A stretch of DNA of 64,000 nucleotides from CAZEAB01 sp964552945 (GCA_964552945.1 CAZKIP010000005.1:1-64000); one strand, 5' to 3'; numbered from the stretch's first letter, positions 50,355 to 59,063 are shown. Made by a program: numbers and translations. Notes: generated by a model from the letters alone, not told the origin.

Positions 50355-52568
50355 GTGATTAAAGATTTTCAACCAAGACTATATCAACAGACTATTTTAG
50401 GCACTGCCGCACATAAGAATACTTTGGTAGTTTTACCTACGGGATTAGGGAAAACAGCAGTAGCACTTATGCTTACTGCACAAAGATTGAATCAATATCC
50501 TAATTCTAAAATAATGATGTTGGCCCCAACCAAACCCTTATGTGAACAACATCTGGAGACTTTCAAAAAACATTTAGATATCGATGAAGATAAAATTGTT
50601 CTTTTTACAGGTAGCGTTTCACCAAAAAAGAGAGGGGAACTATGGAAAAAAGCAAAATTGATTATTTCTACTCCTCAAGGCATGGAAAATGATGCAATTA
50701 ACGAGAGAGTTAAACTAAAAGAAGTTAGCCTACTTATTTTTGATGAAGCCCACCATGCCACAGGAGATTATGCTTATGTTTGGTTAGCACAACAATTCGA
50801 AAAACTTTCTACCAAAGCCAGAATTTTGGCTCTGACCGCTTCTCCAGGAAGTGACATGGAAAAAATAAAAGAAGTCTGTACAAACTTGAATATTGAAAAA
50901 GTAGAAGTTAGAACAGAAAAAGATCCTGATGTTAAACCCTATATTCAAAAAACAAAAGTTAATTGGCTAGGGGTTGATTTTCCCAAGGAATTAAAAAAAA
51001 TTCAAACTTCCTTAAAAAATTGTCGTAAGAGTAAATTATTGGAAGCTAAAAAATATGGGTATTGTAAATCATTTGATATGACAAAAACTGAATTGTTGAG
51101 ACTTCAAGGAGAATTTCAGAGAGACATTTCGAAAGGACATAGGGATTTTGAATTGTTACGTTCGGTATCCTTAATTGCGGAAGCACTTAAAGTGGATCAT
51201 GCCTTGGAATTACTTGAATCACAAGGAGTAAAACAGCTACATAAATATTTGACAAAAATAAGCTCTGAAGCGCTAACTTCAAAAGTAAAAGCTGTCAAAA
51301 ATTTATCCATAGACCTAAATTTTAAAACAGCTTCCTATTTAACTGAAGAAATTTTAAAAGGAGAATTTGTCCATCCCAAATTTCTGAAGCTGAAAGAACT
51401 TGTCAATGAAATTATGCAAAAAGATGGTTCTTCTAAAATGATAATTTTTACACAATATCGCGATTCTGCTCAGGAGATTATTCGTACTATAAACGAAATG
51501 AAAATAAAAAATCATATTTTTGTTGGACAGGCAAAAAAGAGCGGGCTAGGTTTCTCTCAGAAAAAACAAAAAGAAATATTAGATAAATTTAGAGTTGGAG
51601 AATTTAACATTTTGGTAGCTACTTCTGTGGCAGAAGAAGGATTAGATATTCCAAAGGTAGACAAAGTTATCTTTTTTGAACCTGTACCTTCTGCAATTAG
51701 GTCAATTCAAAGAAAGGGAAGAACAGGGAGATTAGAAGAAGGAGAGGTTATTGTTTTACTAACAACTGGAACAAGGGATGAAGCATATCGTTGGTCTTCT
51801 CATCATAAAGTTAAGAGAATGTATCGTAATCTTGAGAAATTAAAAAATGAATTCTCATTTTTACATGAAAAAAAGGAAAACACAACTTTAAATAGGTTTA
51901 TTCCAGAAGAAAAAGTAGTTACAGTTCTTGCGGATCATAGAGAGAAGGATAATCGAATAGTTAAAGAATTAATTAATTTGGGAGTTTCTGTAAAAACTGC
52001 TCAATTGGATTCAGCAGATTATGTTCTTTCTGGAAAGGTTGGTGTTGAATTAAAAAAAGTTTCAGATTTTGTTTCTTCAATAATTGATGGGCGCCTTCTA
52101 GATCAAGTCCGTCACTTGAAAAACAATTTTGAGAAATCTGTTTTGGTCATTGAAGGAGATGAAGACATTTATTCAGTTAGGAAAGTTCATGGGAACGCTA
52201 TTAGGGGAATGTTATCTTCAATCGTACTAGATTTTCAAGTACCCATCCTTTACACAAAAAATCCTCCAGACACGGCTTCCCTTTTAGCAGTGATGGCCAG
52301 AAGAGAGCAGGATAAAACTTCCGATTTTTCTTATCATCCTTTGAAACCCAAATCATTTGCTGAGCAACAAGAGTATATCGTTTCCTCTTTTCCTTCATTA
52401 GGTGTTTCCAATGCGAGAAAACTTTTAATCCATTTTGGTTCAATCAAAAATATTGTTAATGCTAGCAAGGAAGAATTGAAGTCAATAGAAGGTATTGGAG
52501 AAAAAATTGCTGAAGGAATCATGTCTATAGTAAATAAACAATATGAAAAAAATAAAAAAACAAAATAA
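50355..52568 (+). CDS. hef: Hef/FANCM-family helicase-nuclease
   Basis: 737 residues from GTG 50355, which lies about 27 bp after CTATTTAAAG; the longer frame from 50262 contains the promoter. DEAH helicase motifs: LPTGLGKT, IFDEAHH, LTASPGS, FTQYRDSAQ, QRKGRTGR. The ERCC4 nuclease domain follows (SADYVLSGKVGVELKKVSDF) and a tandem HhH (GVSNARKLLIHFG, LKSIEGIGEKIAEGI). The consensus V-E-R-K-x3-D reads V-E-L-K-x3-D here, with Arg replaced. Hef processes stalled forks. Confidence 0.95.
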   Translation: MIKDFQPRLYQQTILGTAAHKNTLVVLPTGLGKTAVALMLTAQRLNQYPNSKIMMLAPTKPLCEQHLETFKKHLDIDEDKIVLFTGSVSPKKRGELWKKAKLIISTPQGMENDAINERVKLKEVSLLIFDEAHHATGDYAYVWLAQQFEKLSTKARILALTASPGSDMEKIKEVCTNLNIEKVEVRTEKDPDVKPYIQKTKVNWLGVDFPKELKKIQTSLKNCRKSKLLEAKKYGYCKSFDMTKTELLRLQGEFQRDISKGHRDFELLRSVSLIAEALKVDHALELLESQGVKQLHKYLTKISSEALTSKVKAVKNLSIDLNFKTASYLTEEILKGEFVHPKFLKLKELVNEIMQKDGSSKMIIFTQYRDSAQEIIRTINEMKIKNHIFVGQAKKSGLGFSQKKQKEILDKFRVGEFNILVATSVAEEGLDIPKVDKVIFFEPVPSAIRSIQRKGRTGRLEEGEVIVLLTTGTRDEAYRWSSHHKVKRMYRNLEKLKNEFSFLHEKKENTTLNRFIPEEKVVTVLADHREKDNRIVKELINLGVSVKTAQLDSADYVLSGKVGVELKKVSDFVSSIIDGRLLDQVRHLKNNFEKSVLVIEGDEDIYSVRKVHGNAIRGMLSSIVLDFQVPILYTKNPPDTASLLAVMARREQDKTSDFSYHPLKPKSFAEQQEYIVSSFPSLGVSNARKLLIHFGSIKNIVNASKEELKSIEGIGEKIAEGIMSIVNKQYEKNKKTK

Positions 52569-52587
52569 AAAAAAGAAAAAAATTAGA

Positions 52588-52983
52588 TTAAAAAGTTTCT
52601 TTTTTTAACCAAGATTTTTCTAAACTCCACTTTCTGCTACCATACACCATTAATACTAAAAATGCTGCAAAGTAAAGTACTGCTAATTCTCCTCCATTTG
52701 CTAAAGGGTTAAATCCTGTTGGCAGGTGAACTTTGAAATAAGCAACTATCATTGTAATTGCTCCACCTAATGCACCTAATCTTGTCCAAAAACCTACTAA
52801 GATACCTAAACCAGCCAATAATTCTACAACTCCTGCCACACCCATTAAACTCGCAACAGGCCCTGCTTTTGCTCCGAATAATTTTCCATATCCATGTAGG
52901 AAGAACATTACTCCAACTAAAATTCTAAACAAAAAATAGTGGTAATCACCATATTTTTCTACCCAACTATTACATTTTCCCAT
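52588..52983 (-). CDS. DoxX family membrane protein
   Basis: 131 residues from ATG 52983, with GAGGTG 7 bases ahead; the in-frame TTG at 52992 overlaps that site. Four membrane helices with RILVGVMFFLHGYGKLFG and GVVELLAGLGILVGFWTRLGAL, the DoxX signature. Members take part in membrane redox or sulfur metabolism; the role here is open. Confidence 0.9.
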   Translation of the reverse strand: MGKCNSWVEKYGDYHYFLFRILVGVMFFLHGYGKLFGAKAGPVASLMGVAGVVELLAGLGILVGFWTRLGALGGAITMIVAYFKVHLPTGFNPLANGGELAVLYFAAFLVLMVYGSRKWSLEKSWLKKETF

Positions 52984-53065
52984 ATTCAACACCTCGTATT
53001 TTTTTCTAATTTGTTCTATTTTACTTATTATTTATCATTAAGAACCTTCTTATTAATAAAAGTTA

Positions 53066-53836
53066 TTAATTAGACTTTTTATTCTTTATGAATTTATTGA
53101 GCTTAATTTTTCCAGTTTGCCATTCTTTTAGTAGAAAAATGGCAGCAGAATCAAGGTTTGGTTTTCCACCTTTTGCTATTTTTTTATATTTTAAAGCAAT
53201 TTTAGAAAGAAAATCTTCTCCATCTTCTCCCTCCTCAATTTTTAATTTAAAATGGGCTTCAAGTACTTCTTTGTTTTCTTCAATTAGTTTTAGTGCCACC
53301 AGTTCCGGATTTTTTATCTTAGAAAAATCAATTGCTCCAATCATCCCATGTTTTGAATCATCTTTTTCCATTTGAGGAAAAACTCCGGGGGTATCCAACA
53401 AAACAATTCTTTTATCTACTCTTATTTTTTGTAAACCTTTTGTAAATCCACTTTCTGAAGAAGTTCTTGCTTTGGCTTTCCCACATAGGGCGTTTATCAA
53501 TGAAGATTTTCCAACATTTGGATATCCTAAGATGCCAACAACAACTTCCTTTCCTCTTGATAGGCGTAGAATTTTCTTCTTTAGAATGGTTGTTCCCAAA
53601 CGATCTTTGCTTGAAATAAAAACACTTGGGTTTAATTCTTTAGTTTTTCTTTTAATTTCGTTATAATTTACTAAGTCACATTTGTTTATAACATAAATAA
53701 TTTGTTTTTTGCTATTTTTGATTTTTCTTTCTATTTCGTGATTTCTTGTTTCCTCAATCATTCTGGCATCTAGTACTTCAATGATAAGGTCCGCTTCCTT
53801 TATTACTTTGTTAACTTGTTTCCAATATGATGCCAT
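53066..53836 (-). CDS. Circularly permuted GTPase (YlqF/YawG family)
   Basis: 256 residues from ATG 53836, placed 26 bp after the shared TATA box. GTPase motifs appear in permuted order: VINKCD (G4) first, then GYPNVGKSS (G1), and DTPGVF (G3). Such proteins assist large ribosomal subunit assembly. Complete in length. Confidence 0.93.
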   Translation of the reverse strand: MASYWKQVNKVIKEADLIIEVLDARMIEETRNHEIERKIKNSKKQIIYVINKCDLVNYNEIKRKTKELNPSVFISSKDRLGTTILKKKILRLSRGKEVVVGILGYPNVGKSSLINALCGKAKARTSSESGFTKGLQKIRVDKRIVLLDTPGVFPQMEKDDSKHGMIGAIDFSKIKNPELVALKLIEENKEVLEAHFKLKIEEGEDGEDFLSKIALKYKKIAKGGKPNLDSAAIFLLKEWQTGKIKLNKFIKNKKSN

Positions 53837-53858
53837 AGTCTTTACTCTAAGATACAAA

Positions 53859-53866
53859 TTTATAAA
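53859..53866. promoter_or_regulatory. Symmetric TATA box between two divergent leaderless genes
   Basis: TTTATAAA has its centre 26.5 bp from the minus-strand ATG (53836) and 27.5 bp from the plus-strand ATG (53890), so both mRNAs would start at their ATG. Confidence 0.75.
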
Positions 53867-53889
53867 AATATCCTTTATTTCTACTCTTT

Positions 53890-54183
53890 ATGGCATTTTC
53901 AAAAACATTTCCTAGAACGGTTCAAGGAACCAATTACCCGATATGGGAAGAAGTAACTCTTTCTGAAGAAGAAGAAAAGAAAGTTGAGGAAGATTGTCAA
54001 AAAGAGAATTCTCAAATAATGGATGATTGTTTGAACGAAGCTAAGGCTCTTACGATAAAAAATTCTTTGAATACTGAGGAAAATATAACGAGTTTGGCAA
54101 TTGCTTTGTTTGAAAAAAGGGCTTCTCATGTAGTTTTTTGGAAAGAAAACAAAGCTAAAGAAAAATTTAATCAACAAGGTTAA
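53890..54183 (+). CDS. Hypothetical protein, acidic/helical
   Basis: 97 residues, mostly helical, with no recognised domain. Cys35 and Cys47 are the only cysteines. The start is supported by the shared TATA box. Convergent with 54200. Confidence 0.72.
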   Translation: MAFSKTFPRTVQGTNYPIWEEVTLSEEEEKKVEEDCQKENSQIMDDCLNEAKALTIKNSLNTEENITSLAIALFEKRASHVVFWKENKAKEKFNQQG

Positions 54184-54199
54184 AAGAATAAAATTTATT

Positions 54200-54652
54200 T
54201 TAATATTTGAGTAATTTCTCAAACTTTTCCAATTCCTTTTTAGTATTAAAGAATAAAAGGTGTTTACCTTTTTTGGTTAAAATATATCCTCCATGAAATA
54301 ATTTGTCAATTTTATGGAAAACTATGCTTTTCAAAAGTAATTTTTCTTCTATCTTCGACCATCTAGTTTTTCTTATAATTTTAATATGTGTTGGGTTGAT
54401 GTGATATTTCTCTTCCACTTGCCTGATAAAGTGAACAAATCTTGAAATTAAACTATATGCAAGCAGGAAAAATACTGTGAAGTAAATTCCGTAAAGTAAC
54501 CCTTCTTCAAGATTATAAAATGCAATTAGAAAAACAAATACCGCTAATAAAATAATTGTAAACAATTCTCCCCTGAATGAAAAAAACTTGTTTGCGGGAA
54601 AAATCCAGCTAAATTCCTTTCCTTTTTTTCTAACAATTTTTTTCTTTGCCAT
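54200..54652 (-). CDS. Two-helix membrane protein with PH-like C-terminal domain
   Basis: 150 residues. A basic start (MAKKKIVRKKGKE) precedes two adjacent membrane helices (about 30-72), then a soluble beta-rich region (HINPTHIKIIRKTRW, GGYILTKKGKHLLFF) like bacterial PH-2 domains. Function unknown. Confidence 0.75.
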   Translation of the reverse strand: MAKKKIVRKKGKEFSWIFPANKFFSFRGELFTIILLAVFVFLIAFYNLEEGLLYGIYFTVFFLLAYSLISRFVHFIRQVEEKYHINPTHIKIIRKTRWSKIEEKLLLKSIVFHKIDKLFHGGYILTKKGKHLLFFNTKKELEKFEKLLKY

Positions 54653-54681
54653 TTTTAATTTAGATTAATTGGAAATATTAA

Positions 54682-54918
54682 TCAATATTTAACTATGGGT
54701 GCCTTAGTCATGCTTACAAGAGATGCAACAAACATTGCTGTAAAGATTAGCATCAAAGCTATTGCAAAATTTTGACTATAATCGTATACCACGTAAACGC
54801 TAATTAAGAATCCAAGAATTGCTGTAATCATAAAACTTCCTTTAAGTGGGGCCCACTTTTTTCTTTTTTCTTCAATTTTTTTAGGTCCCTTCCTTTTTCT
54901 CTTTTTATGTCTAGCCAT
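54682..54918 (-). CDS. Small basic two-helix membrane protein
   Basis: 78 residues. A Lys/Arg-rich cytoplasmic start (MARHKKRKRKGPKK) is followed by two membrane helices. It is 30 bp upstream of the 54652 start on the same strand, so likely an operon. Function unknown. Confidence 0.75.
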   Translation of the reverse strand: MARHKKRKRKGPKKIEEKRKKWAPLKGSFMITAILGFLISVYVVYDYSQNFAIALMLIFTAMFVASLVSMTKAPIVKY

Positions 54919-54989
54919 TAATCTATCGCCTCTTTACTCTTAGAATATTTTACTTGTTTTTAAATGTTATCCTCTGGCCTTATCTGAGG

Positions 54990-56105
54990 TCATCGATTAC
55001 TTAGAAATTTATCTACTTCCTTTTTAGCCTTAACCAACTTCTTTCGATGTTCTTTCAAAAATTTGTTTGTTTTTTCAATCAAAATTTGTTTAAGTTCTCC
55101 CGATAATAATTTTCCTGAGCTATAATCATCATAAATCTTTTTTAGCTTCTTATCATCTGGTTCCATTCCATACAATAACATTTGATAAGCCACGTCTATC
55201 TCAGGAACTCCACCTTTTTTACGATGTTCTTCTAATGTTGCTCTTCCACCGGAGAAGGCATATTTTTTTATTTTTCTGGCAGCTTCTTCTGGAGAATCGT
55301 TAAGCGCAATGAAAGACATTGGGTCTGAAGAAGACATTTTTCCTCCTTTCAATCCGGGCATAAATTTATGATATGTAGAACTCAACGTTTTGAATTTATT
55401 TAATTTAATTCTTTTTGAAAGGTCTCTGGCCAACCTTAAATGGGGGTCTTGGTCTGCTCCAACTGGGACTATGACCGGGAGTGGTTTACCTTCAAATTCT
55501 GGGAGTTGTGGATGTAACATATCGGCTGCTTGTAGTAAGGCGGAGGACATTTTTCCTGGTGAAATGTTTCCATAAATTGCTTTAAATTCATTGTAGGTTA
55601 CATGTCTAGCTAACATTTGTGAAAGAGAATAGTAAGCATTTGCTTTATTTCCATCCTTAGCTCTAGCTGATTGAAAATAGAAATCACATTTTTTCAAATC
55701 TAATCCTAAAGCAACATAATTTGTTAAATATTCTTCTATGGCGGTTTTATGAAGTTCTTTCAAATTGGTATTTCTAGAATTGTATGCTTCAATGTCTGCT
55801 ACAGTTAAATATATTTTTGCTCCTAATTTTTGATAGAATATAATTTGATCGGCAACCATTTTGTGACCAAAATGAAACCTTCCTGAAGGCATTAGGCCAG
55901 TCATCATTACAAAAGGTTTCTTATTTTGGACTGCTTCCACAATTTGTTTGAAATCTCTATGGGCAAAAATCATCTCTCTTCTAAACAGAACTTGCTCTTG
56001 AAATACGGCAGGAAGATTTCTTAAAGGATTAAGACCAAAATCTTTCATTAACTTATCATAATCGATTTTACCAGAAACTTCCCAAGGAGTAACTTTAGCT
56101 TTCAT
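54990..56105 (-). CDS. trpS: Tryptophanyl-tRNA synthetase
   Basis: 371 residues, class I synthetase of archaeal/eukaryotic type. The HIGH-equivalent is SGRFHFGH (near 74-81) and the KMSKS-equivalent is GGKMSSSDP (near 255). VPVGADQDPHLRLARDL is the tryptophan-site region. Charges tRNA-Trp. Complete length; a short spacer separates it from the exonuclease-like gene upstream. Confidence 0.96.
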   Translation of the reverse strand: MKAKVTPWEVSGKIDYDKLMKDFGLNPLRNLPAVFQEQVLFRREMIFAHRDFKQIVEAVQNKKPFVMMTGLMPSGRFHFGHKMVADQIIFYQKLGAKIYLTVADIEAYNSRNTNLKELHKTAIEEYLTNYVALGLDLKKCDFYFQSARAKDGNKANAYYSLSQMLARHVTYNEFKAIYGNISPGKMSSALLQAADMLHPQLPEFEGKPLPVIVPVGADQDPHLRLARDLSKRIKLNKFKTLSSTYHKFMPGLKGGKMSSSDPMSFIALNDSPEEAARKIKKYAFSGGRATLEEHRKKGGVPEIDVAYQMLLYGMEPDDKKLKKIYDDYSSGKLLSGELKQILIEKTNKFLKEHRKKLVKAKKEVDKFLSNR

Positions 56106-56127
56106 ACTTTAGTAAGAATTAGGAGGT

Positions 56128-56850
56128 TTATATATTTTTCATTTTTTTGTAAACAAAATCAATTACTCCCTTTAAATTTTCTATGTCTTCTCTATTGTAT
56201 TCAAGAAGAAGATCAAGATACTCCTTGTCCCCAGAAGCATGAAATGATTTCCATAAATCTACTGGATTTCCTTTAAGGTTTGCTGGCCTTCTTAGATTAA
56301 GCCTTTTTTCTACTTCTTTAAGTCCACCAGTTAAGCCTATATTTATACATAGGGGTTTTAAGTCGATATGGGGGTGAGAAATATTTAATTTCAACTCTTT
56401 TCTTAATTTAGGCAAATCAAAAGCCCCTCCATTAAAAGTTATTATTATCTTATATTTTTGCAATTCTTTTTCTATCGTATTTTTTTCTAGATTAACTCCC
56501 TTAACGAAGAAATGGGTATTATAATAATCAGATACTCCCAATAGAACAATTTTTCCATAAGAATCAACTTCAATATCTAAGAAACAACAATCTTCTTTAA
56601 AATATTCATAAATTCTCCACATTTCTATTTGTGGCAATTTGTTAACAAAATAGGAGGGGTTTTCATCCAGCAAGGCTTTTTGCGCTTCTTTTATTTTCCT
56701 ATTATAATAGAGTTTTCTTTTTTTTGATATCCCTTTAATCTTCTCTTTTTTTAAGAAATCTTGCCAGTTTTTTATACCTTGTTCCCAAAGATTATTTTCT
56801 TTCTTTTTACCAACTTTTTCTAGAAAAATAAACGAATCTCGAATCATCAA
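56128..56850 (-). CDS. RNase H-fold exonuclease (PF13482/YprB-like)
   Basis: 240 residues (or 239 from the second ATG). Catalytic pattern DEDD-like: CFLDIEVDSYG, TFNGGAFDLPKLRK, HIDLKP, and YNREDIENL. The first 80 residues are basic and helical. It is probably a DNA or RNA 3' exonuclease. It sits 38 bp after the NFACT gene on the same strand. Confidence 0.88.
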   Translation of the reverse strand: MMIRDSFIFLEKVGKKKENNLWEQGIKNWQDFLKKEKIKGISKKRKLYYNRKIKEAQKALLDENPSYFVNKLPQIEMWRIYEYFKEDCCFLDIEVDSYGKIVLLGVSDYYNTHFFVKGVNLEKNTIEKELQKYKIIITFNGGAFDLPKLRKELKLNISHPHIDLKPLCINIGLTGGLKEVEKRLNLRRPANLKGNPVDLWKSFHASGDKEYLDLLLEYNREDIENLKGVIDFVYKKMKNI

Positions 56851-56888
56851 ATCTTATAATTTAACTGTTTTATATAGATTCTGGTAGT

Positions 56889-57974
56889 TTATATATCTAT
56901 AACAACTTTCTTTTCTTTTAAGTTAACACTCTTAATTTTCTTTTCCTTTTTGAGAGCTTTTCCAACATCGACCCACTCCTCAGTTTTACGAAGTTCTTTA
57001 ACAATATCTAGCAATTTTTGTAAGGGTTGATACTTCTCATAAATCAAATCAGCTTTTTTTGTATTTGATTCAATTAGACCTTCTTGTTTTTTTATAGAAT
57101 CTTTTTGCTCCTTGATCGTTTTCTCAAGACCTTTTATTTTCTTATCATAAGGAGAAATGGTCTGAAAGGGGTTTATTGTGTTAATTGCTTTGTTGTAAGT
57201 ATCAACCTCTTTTATGATTTTTTTATCAAGTAAAGTTAAAGGAGTGATTTCTTCCTCATAAATAAACCCCGAAGGTTTCTTAATAATTTTTTTAATTTTC
57301 TCAATTTCTTTAACGATTAACTCACTCTCTTTATCATCAATTTCTTTTGGTAAACTATTTTTATCGATATTTATTCTTAAACAAATCTCCTCAGCATACA
57401 ATCCTCCTAAACCAATTTCTGTAGCTAGAGATGTAGCTAGATTTTTTTTCTCACTTTTTTTAAGAATTTTTTTAAGTTCACTTTCAGAGATTTCTTTCCA
57501 ATTAATTCCTGCTTCAGGAAAGAGATATTTCTCTTTTGGTTTGATAACTCTATCTTTCCACCTTTGCCATTCCAATGTAGCAATAATTTCCATGTTTTCT
57601 TTAGTAAAAACAATGTTGCCTTTTGAGAAAAGTTCAATTATCAGAAAATATTTCTCTTTTTTTTCTAATTCTAAGATGAGTACTCTATCTGAAAATCTTT
57701 GAGTGATACTTTTTATGAATGCATTGTTAAGGTATTTTCTCAATTGCATACAGAAACCAGTTGGTCTTATTGGAGGATTTTTTTCTTCGGTTAAACAAAC
57801 AAATTTTCCTGGAATAATTTTTAGCAAAACTTTCCCTTTTCCTACAGCATGTAGCTGTAAGAGTAATTCTTTTTTTTCTTGATGATAAATTTGAGAAATC
57901 TTTCCTTTGGTTAGGAATTGTAGTTCATTAACTATTGCAGCCAGTTCTAAAGAGGAGATTGATTTCTTTTTCAT
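56889..57974 (-). CDS. NFACT (Rqc2/NEMF/FbpA) protein lacking the C-terminal domain
   Basis: 361 residues from ATG 57974; the longer frame runs into the tRNA-Cys gene. The NFACT-N domain (SLELAAIVNELQFLTKGKISQIY, GFCMQLRKYLNNAFI) and the middle HhH-like and coiled-coil parts (about 255-345) are present. Archaeal family members are about 600 or more residues and end with an NFACT-R (DUF814) domain, which is absent here. Family role: binding stalled 60S/50S-peptidyl-tRNA in ribosome quality control. TATTTAAAA is about 26-30 bp upstream. Confidence 0.9.
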   Translation of the reverse strand: MKKKSISSLELAAIVNELQFLTKGKISQIYHQEKKELLLQLHAVGKGKVLLKIIPGKFVCLTEEKNPPIRPTGFCMQLRKYLNNAFIKSITQRFSDRVLILELEKKEKYFLIIELFSKGNIVFTKENMEIIATLEWQRWKDRVIKPKEKYLFPEAGINWKEISESELKKILKKSEKKNLATSLATEIGLGGLYAEEICLRINIDKNSLPKEIDDKESELIVKEIEKIKKIIKKPSGFIYEEEITPLTLLDKKIIKEVDTYNKAINTINPFQTISPYDKKIKGLEKTIKEQKDSIKKQEGLIESNTKKADLIYEKYQPLQKLLDIVKELRKTEEWVDVGKALKKEKKIKSVNLKEKKVVIDI

Positions 57975-58019
57975 ATTGTTAGAATAGTTGCTTGTTTTAA
58001 ATAGTTTTTTAGAAAAATG

Positions 58020-58130
58020 AGGGCCTGGAGGGAATTTCACTAGACGTTCGTTCCATCACTTGCGTCATAGACTTGAACCCCCGATCTGTCCCTCTGCAGG
58101 GGACCGCTTTAGCCGCTTAGCCACAGACCC
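58020..58130 (-). tRNA. tRNA-Cys(GCA) with a T-loop intron
   Basis: Acceptor GGGTCTG/CAGGCCC with discriminator U, the cysteine identity base. Anticodon GCA at 58097-58095 in stem GTCCC/GGGAC. A 38-nt insertion (58033-58070) lies between T-loop TTCAAGT and CCCTC, with a stem CTA-T-GACG/CGTCTAG. Spliced length is 73 nt. TATATAAATAA lies about 26 bp upstream. Confidence 0.95.
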
Positions 58131-58178
58131 ATAAGAATCTCTTAATGTTGATTATTTATATAGTTATTGGAAGAAATA

Positions 58179-58313
58179 TGGGCCTGATGGGAAAGTCGAA
58201 GCATCGCTCCTTTCTGCGAAACTTATTCGAACCCACGGTATCCAGCTCTCATCAATTGGTTTTTACAACCAACATAGAAGGCTGGCGCCCTATCCAGACT
58301 AGGCTACAGGCCC
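58179..58313 (-). tRNA. tRNA-Arg(TCT) with two introns (37/38 and T-loop)
   Basis: Acceptor GGGCCTG/CAGGCCC, discriminator A. Anticodon TCT at 58278-58276 in stem CCAGC/GCTGG. A canonical 27-nt intron (58248-58274) contains TTGGTT/AACCAA. A 33-nt insertion (58192-58224) separates TTCGAAT from CCCAT, with AAGT/ACTT and GCA/TGC pairings. Spliced length is 75 nt. TATTTAAAA lies upstream. Confidence 0.95.
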
Positions 58314-58359
58314 ATAAGAAGCTAAATCAACAAGCATCTTTTAAATATTTCGTTAAATT

Positions 58360-58941
58360 CTATCCTTCAATCGTAATTTTCTGGACAACTACATCTTCAA
58401 GAGGCTTGTCTTGGTGGTCTTTTTGAACCTTACCAATCTTATCAACGATATTCATTCCTTCAATAACTTTCCCAAAAACAGGGTGTTTGTCATCTAAAAA
58501 ATTGTTATTCACTGTATTGATAAAAAACTGACTACCTCCTGTGTTAGGTCCGGCATTAGCCATAGAAATAGTTCCTCTATTGTTTCTATTAGAATCAGTA
58601 AACTCATCTTTAATTTTATATCCTGGATCTCCTGTTCCCCACATTGCTTTCTTAGAAACTTCCTTTGAAAGAGGGTCTCCTCCCTGAATCATAAATCCGT
58701 CAATTACTCTATGAAATCTTGTTCCATCGTAAAATCCTTTATTAGCTAAATCAATGAAATTTTTTGTAGTAATTGGCATTGTATCTGTATGTAGTTGAAG
58801 TGTAAAATAGCCCATATTTGTTTCTATTTTTGCAGTTGTCATAGTTCCCTCCTTACTAATTGCATTACCTGTACATGAAACTAAAGTAAAAACTATAGTT
58901 ACAGACAATATCAAAAAGAATAATTTTGTAACATATTTCAT
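58360..58941 (-). CDS. Cyclophilin-type peptidyl-prolyl isomerase, lipoprotein
   Basis: 193 residues. Signal peptide with lipobox LVSC (Cys23), followed by TGNAI, then a complete cyclophilin domain: FHRVIDGFMIQGGDP, SMANAGPNTGGSQFFI and HPVFGKVIEGM. Acts outside the cell membrane on folding of exported proteins. The Cys and the TGNAI motif are adjacent, linking it to other exported proteins in the window. Confidence 0.93.
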   Translation of the reverse strand: MKYVTKLFFLILSVTIVFTLVSCTGNAISKEGTMTTAKIETNMGYFTLQLHTDTMPITTKNFIDLANKGFYDGTRFHRVIDGFMIQGGDPLSKEVSKKAMWGTGDPGYKIKDEFTDSNRNNRGTISMANAGPNTGGSQFFINTVNNNFLDDKHPVFGKVIEGMNIVDKIGKVQKDHQDKPLEDVVVQKITIEG

Positions 58942-59063
58942 TTTATTTCACAAAAAAACCCTAGTTTTAAACTTTACGTATTTTAAGACACCACTTTTAA
59001 GTAACAAATCTAGGAAACCTTTATAAATGCGCTTATTTTTTAGCATATTAGGAGGAATTTAAT

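Noticed and set aside
57975..58040. N-terminal extension of the NFACT protein
   Set aside because: It would read into the 3' end of tRNA-Cys; the family start matches ATG 57974.
58145..58426. Open frame of 93 codons on the plus strand
   Set aside because: It runs antisense through tRNA-Arg and into the cyclophilin gene; no independent support.
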